From Haloarculaceae archaeon H-GB1-1 (GTDB lineage Archaea; Halobacteriota; Halobacteria; Halobacteriales; Haloarculaceae), in contig JARUKX010000037.1 in assembly GCA_029688825.1 (NCBI GenBank), positions 1 to 36,283 of the forward strand: a stretch of 36,283 bases of DNA, written 5' to 3'. The position numbers and the translations under genes were made by a program. Shown here piece after piece: positions 35,515-36,283 of this stretch (positions are counted from its first letter, which is position 1; every line of letters starts with the position of its first letter). The notes beneath the pieces are model-generated. The model saw only the letters and a program-made list of their open reading frames with translations, ran no database searches and was not told the DNA's origin.

Positions 35515-36283
35515 ATGACCACCGCTCGAACGCGTCCGACCAACGCCACCGCGGCAGGAACGACGGCGTCGCCACAGACGGTTCCCTGCGACGGCCGGAC
35601 GGTCGCATACGCCGAGTACGGCTCACCGGACGGGACGCCACTGCTGTTCTTCCACGGGACGCCGGGGTCGCGCATCCTCGGCACGCTCTTCGATTCGGCC
35701 GCGCGAGAACGGGACGTCCGAGTCATCGCGCCCGACCGCCCGGGGTACGGTCGCTCGGACCCGTGGCCGGATCGGACGCCGACCGACGTTGGCGCCTACG
35801 TCGACGCGATTCTGGCGGACGCAGACGTCTCCGCAGCCGCCGTCGTCGGCTTCTCCGGCGGCGCGACGTACGCGCTCGCACTCGCTGCGACCCGTCCCGA
35901 CGTCGTCACGGCCGTCGATCTCGTCGCCAGCCCCGCACCGCCCGCCGTCACCGACGCGACCCCGCGCTTCCAGCGCGCTCTGGGGACGCTGGCCAGCCAT
36001 ACGCCTGCGGTCATGCGGGGACTCTACGCGGTCAATCGGTTCGTCGCCGACCACGCGTCTCCGTCCACCGTCGTCTCACAGTACACGAGCGACGACGGAC
36101 CGCCGGTTCCCGACGACGTGGCCCACCTCGTCGCTCGGGACTTCCGGGAAGCCCTTTGCGAGTCGACGGACGGTGCCGTGACCGAGACGTGCCTGTTCAC
36201 CGACGACTGGGGGTTCGACCACGCGGACGTGCGCCACGACGTTCGGCTGTGGCACGGCGCACGCGACGAGAACGCCCCGTTGG
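35515..36283 (+). CDS. Alpha/beta hydrolase, C-terminus cut by the window edge
   Basis: 256 residues are visible; the frame stays open to the end. Start ATG at 35515 follows an in-frame TAG two codons earlier, so no longer start is possible. The fold is clear: RTVAYAEYGSPDGTPLLFFH, the oxyanion loop HGTPGSR, VRVIAPDRPGYGRSDPWPD, and the nucleophile elbow AVVGFSGGATYALAL (Ser in GFSGG). A cap region follows (MRGLYAVNRF). The strand VRLWHGARDENAPL, which carries the acidic catalytic residue, is the last thing in the window; the catalytic His would lie beyond it. Ester or epoxide hydrolysis is likely; the substrate is unknown. It is divergent from the HTH_10 regulator. Confidence 0.92.
   Translation, partial: MTTARTRPTNATAAGTTASPQTVPCDGRTVAYAEYGSPDGTPLLFFHGTPGSRILGTLFDSAARERDVRVIAPDRPGYGRSDPWPDRTPTDVGAYVDAILADADVSAAAVVGFSGGATYALALAATRPDVVTAVDLVASPAPPAVTDATPRFQRALGTLASHTPAVMRGLYAVNRFVADHASPSTVVSQYTSDDGPPVPDDVAHLVARDFREALCESTDGAVTETCLFTDDWGFDHADVRHDVRLWHGARDENAPL

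Overview
The window is chromosomal DNA from a haloarchaeon (class Halobacteria). The signs are very high GC, a strong excess of Asp/Glu over Lys in nearly every protein, genes packed on both strands, AT-rich TATA-like boxes about 26-30 bases upstream of many start codons with almost no untranslated leader, and purely archaeal gene content: topoisomerase VI, RNase P component 3, aspartate transcarbamoylase PyrB/PyrI, the proteasome beta subunit, an ADP-forming acetyl-CoA synthetase and bacterio-opsin-activator (HTH_10) regulators. I do not assign a genus.

Layout: 1-2260 (all minus) holds an arginase cut by the window edge, a RAD55-like protein with a ruined Walker A motif, and a small MinD/ParA ATPase. 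2351-3855 is pyrB-pyrI plus a possible 27-residue membrane microprotein. 4006-6189 holds a putative TIM-barrel glycosidase-like protein, a NUDIX hydrolase and an HTH_10 regulator, followed by a gene-free stretch with a long-spaced inverted repeat. 6552-7867 is a short RNA-metabolism run (small KOW/SH3-like protein, exosome-associated RNA-binding protein, RNase P component 3). 7869-13027 is a membrane/GAF sensor-like protein divergent from a two-gene type IV pilus motor (ATPase and a PilC carrying an unusual C-terminal surface domain). 13067-14728 is the replicative ATP-dependent DNA ligase, followed by a possible decayed small membrane protein gene.

15034-23090 is the core of the window: top6B-top6A transcribed leftward and gyrB-gyrA rightward from a shared 188-base control region. 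The cell's two main type II topoisomerases are thus encoded back to back. The control region carries a CG-alternating tract next to the gyrB TATA box, and GyrB has His at the position matching E. coli Arg136 (novobiocin binding).

23339-28656 holds a winged-helix regulator, an NDH-2-like flavoprotein, a pyrimidine salvage pair (cdd-udp), a phosphohexomutase with an altered sugar-specificity loop, and psmB. 28777-32385 is a UspA protein convergent with a two-gene operon for ADP-forming acetyl-CoA synthetase and a BioD-like/DRTGG P-loop protein. 32461-36283 is a run of small genes with leaderless promoters (YbaK deacylase, four poorly known haloarchaeal proteins, an HTH_10 regulator) ending in an alpha/beta hydrolase cut by the right edge. 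Two clean palindromes there look like operators. I saw no tRNA or rRNA gene, CRISPR array, insertion sequence or prophage. I found no convincing wholly new multi-gene system; the best leads are single-gene and regulatory oddities listed under findings.
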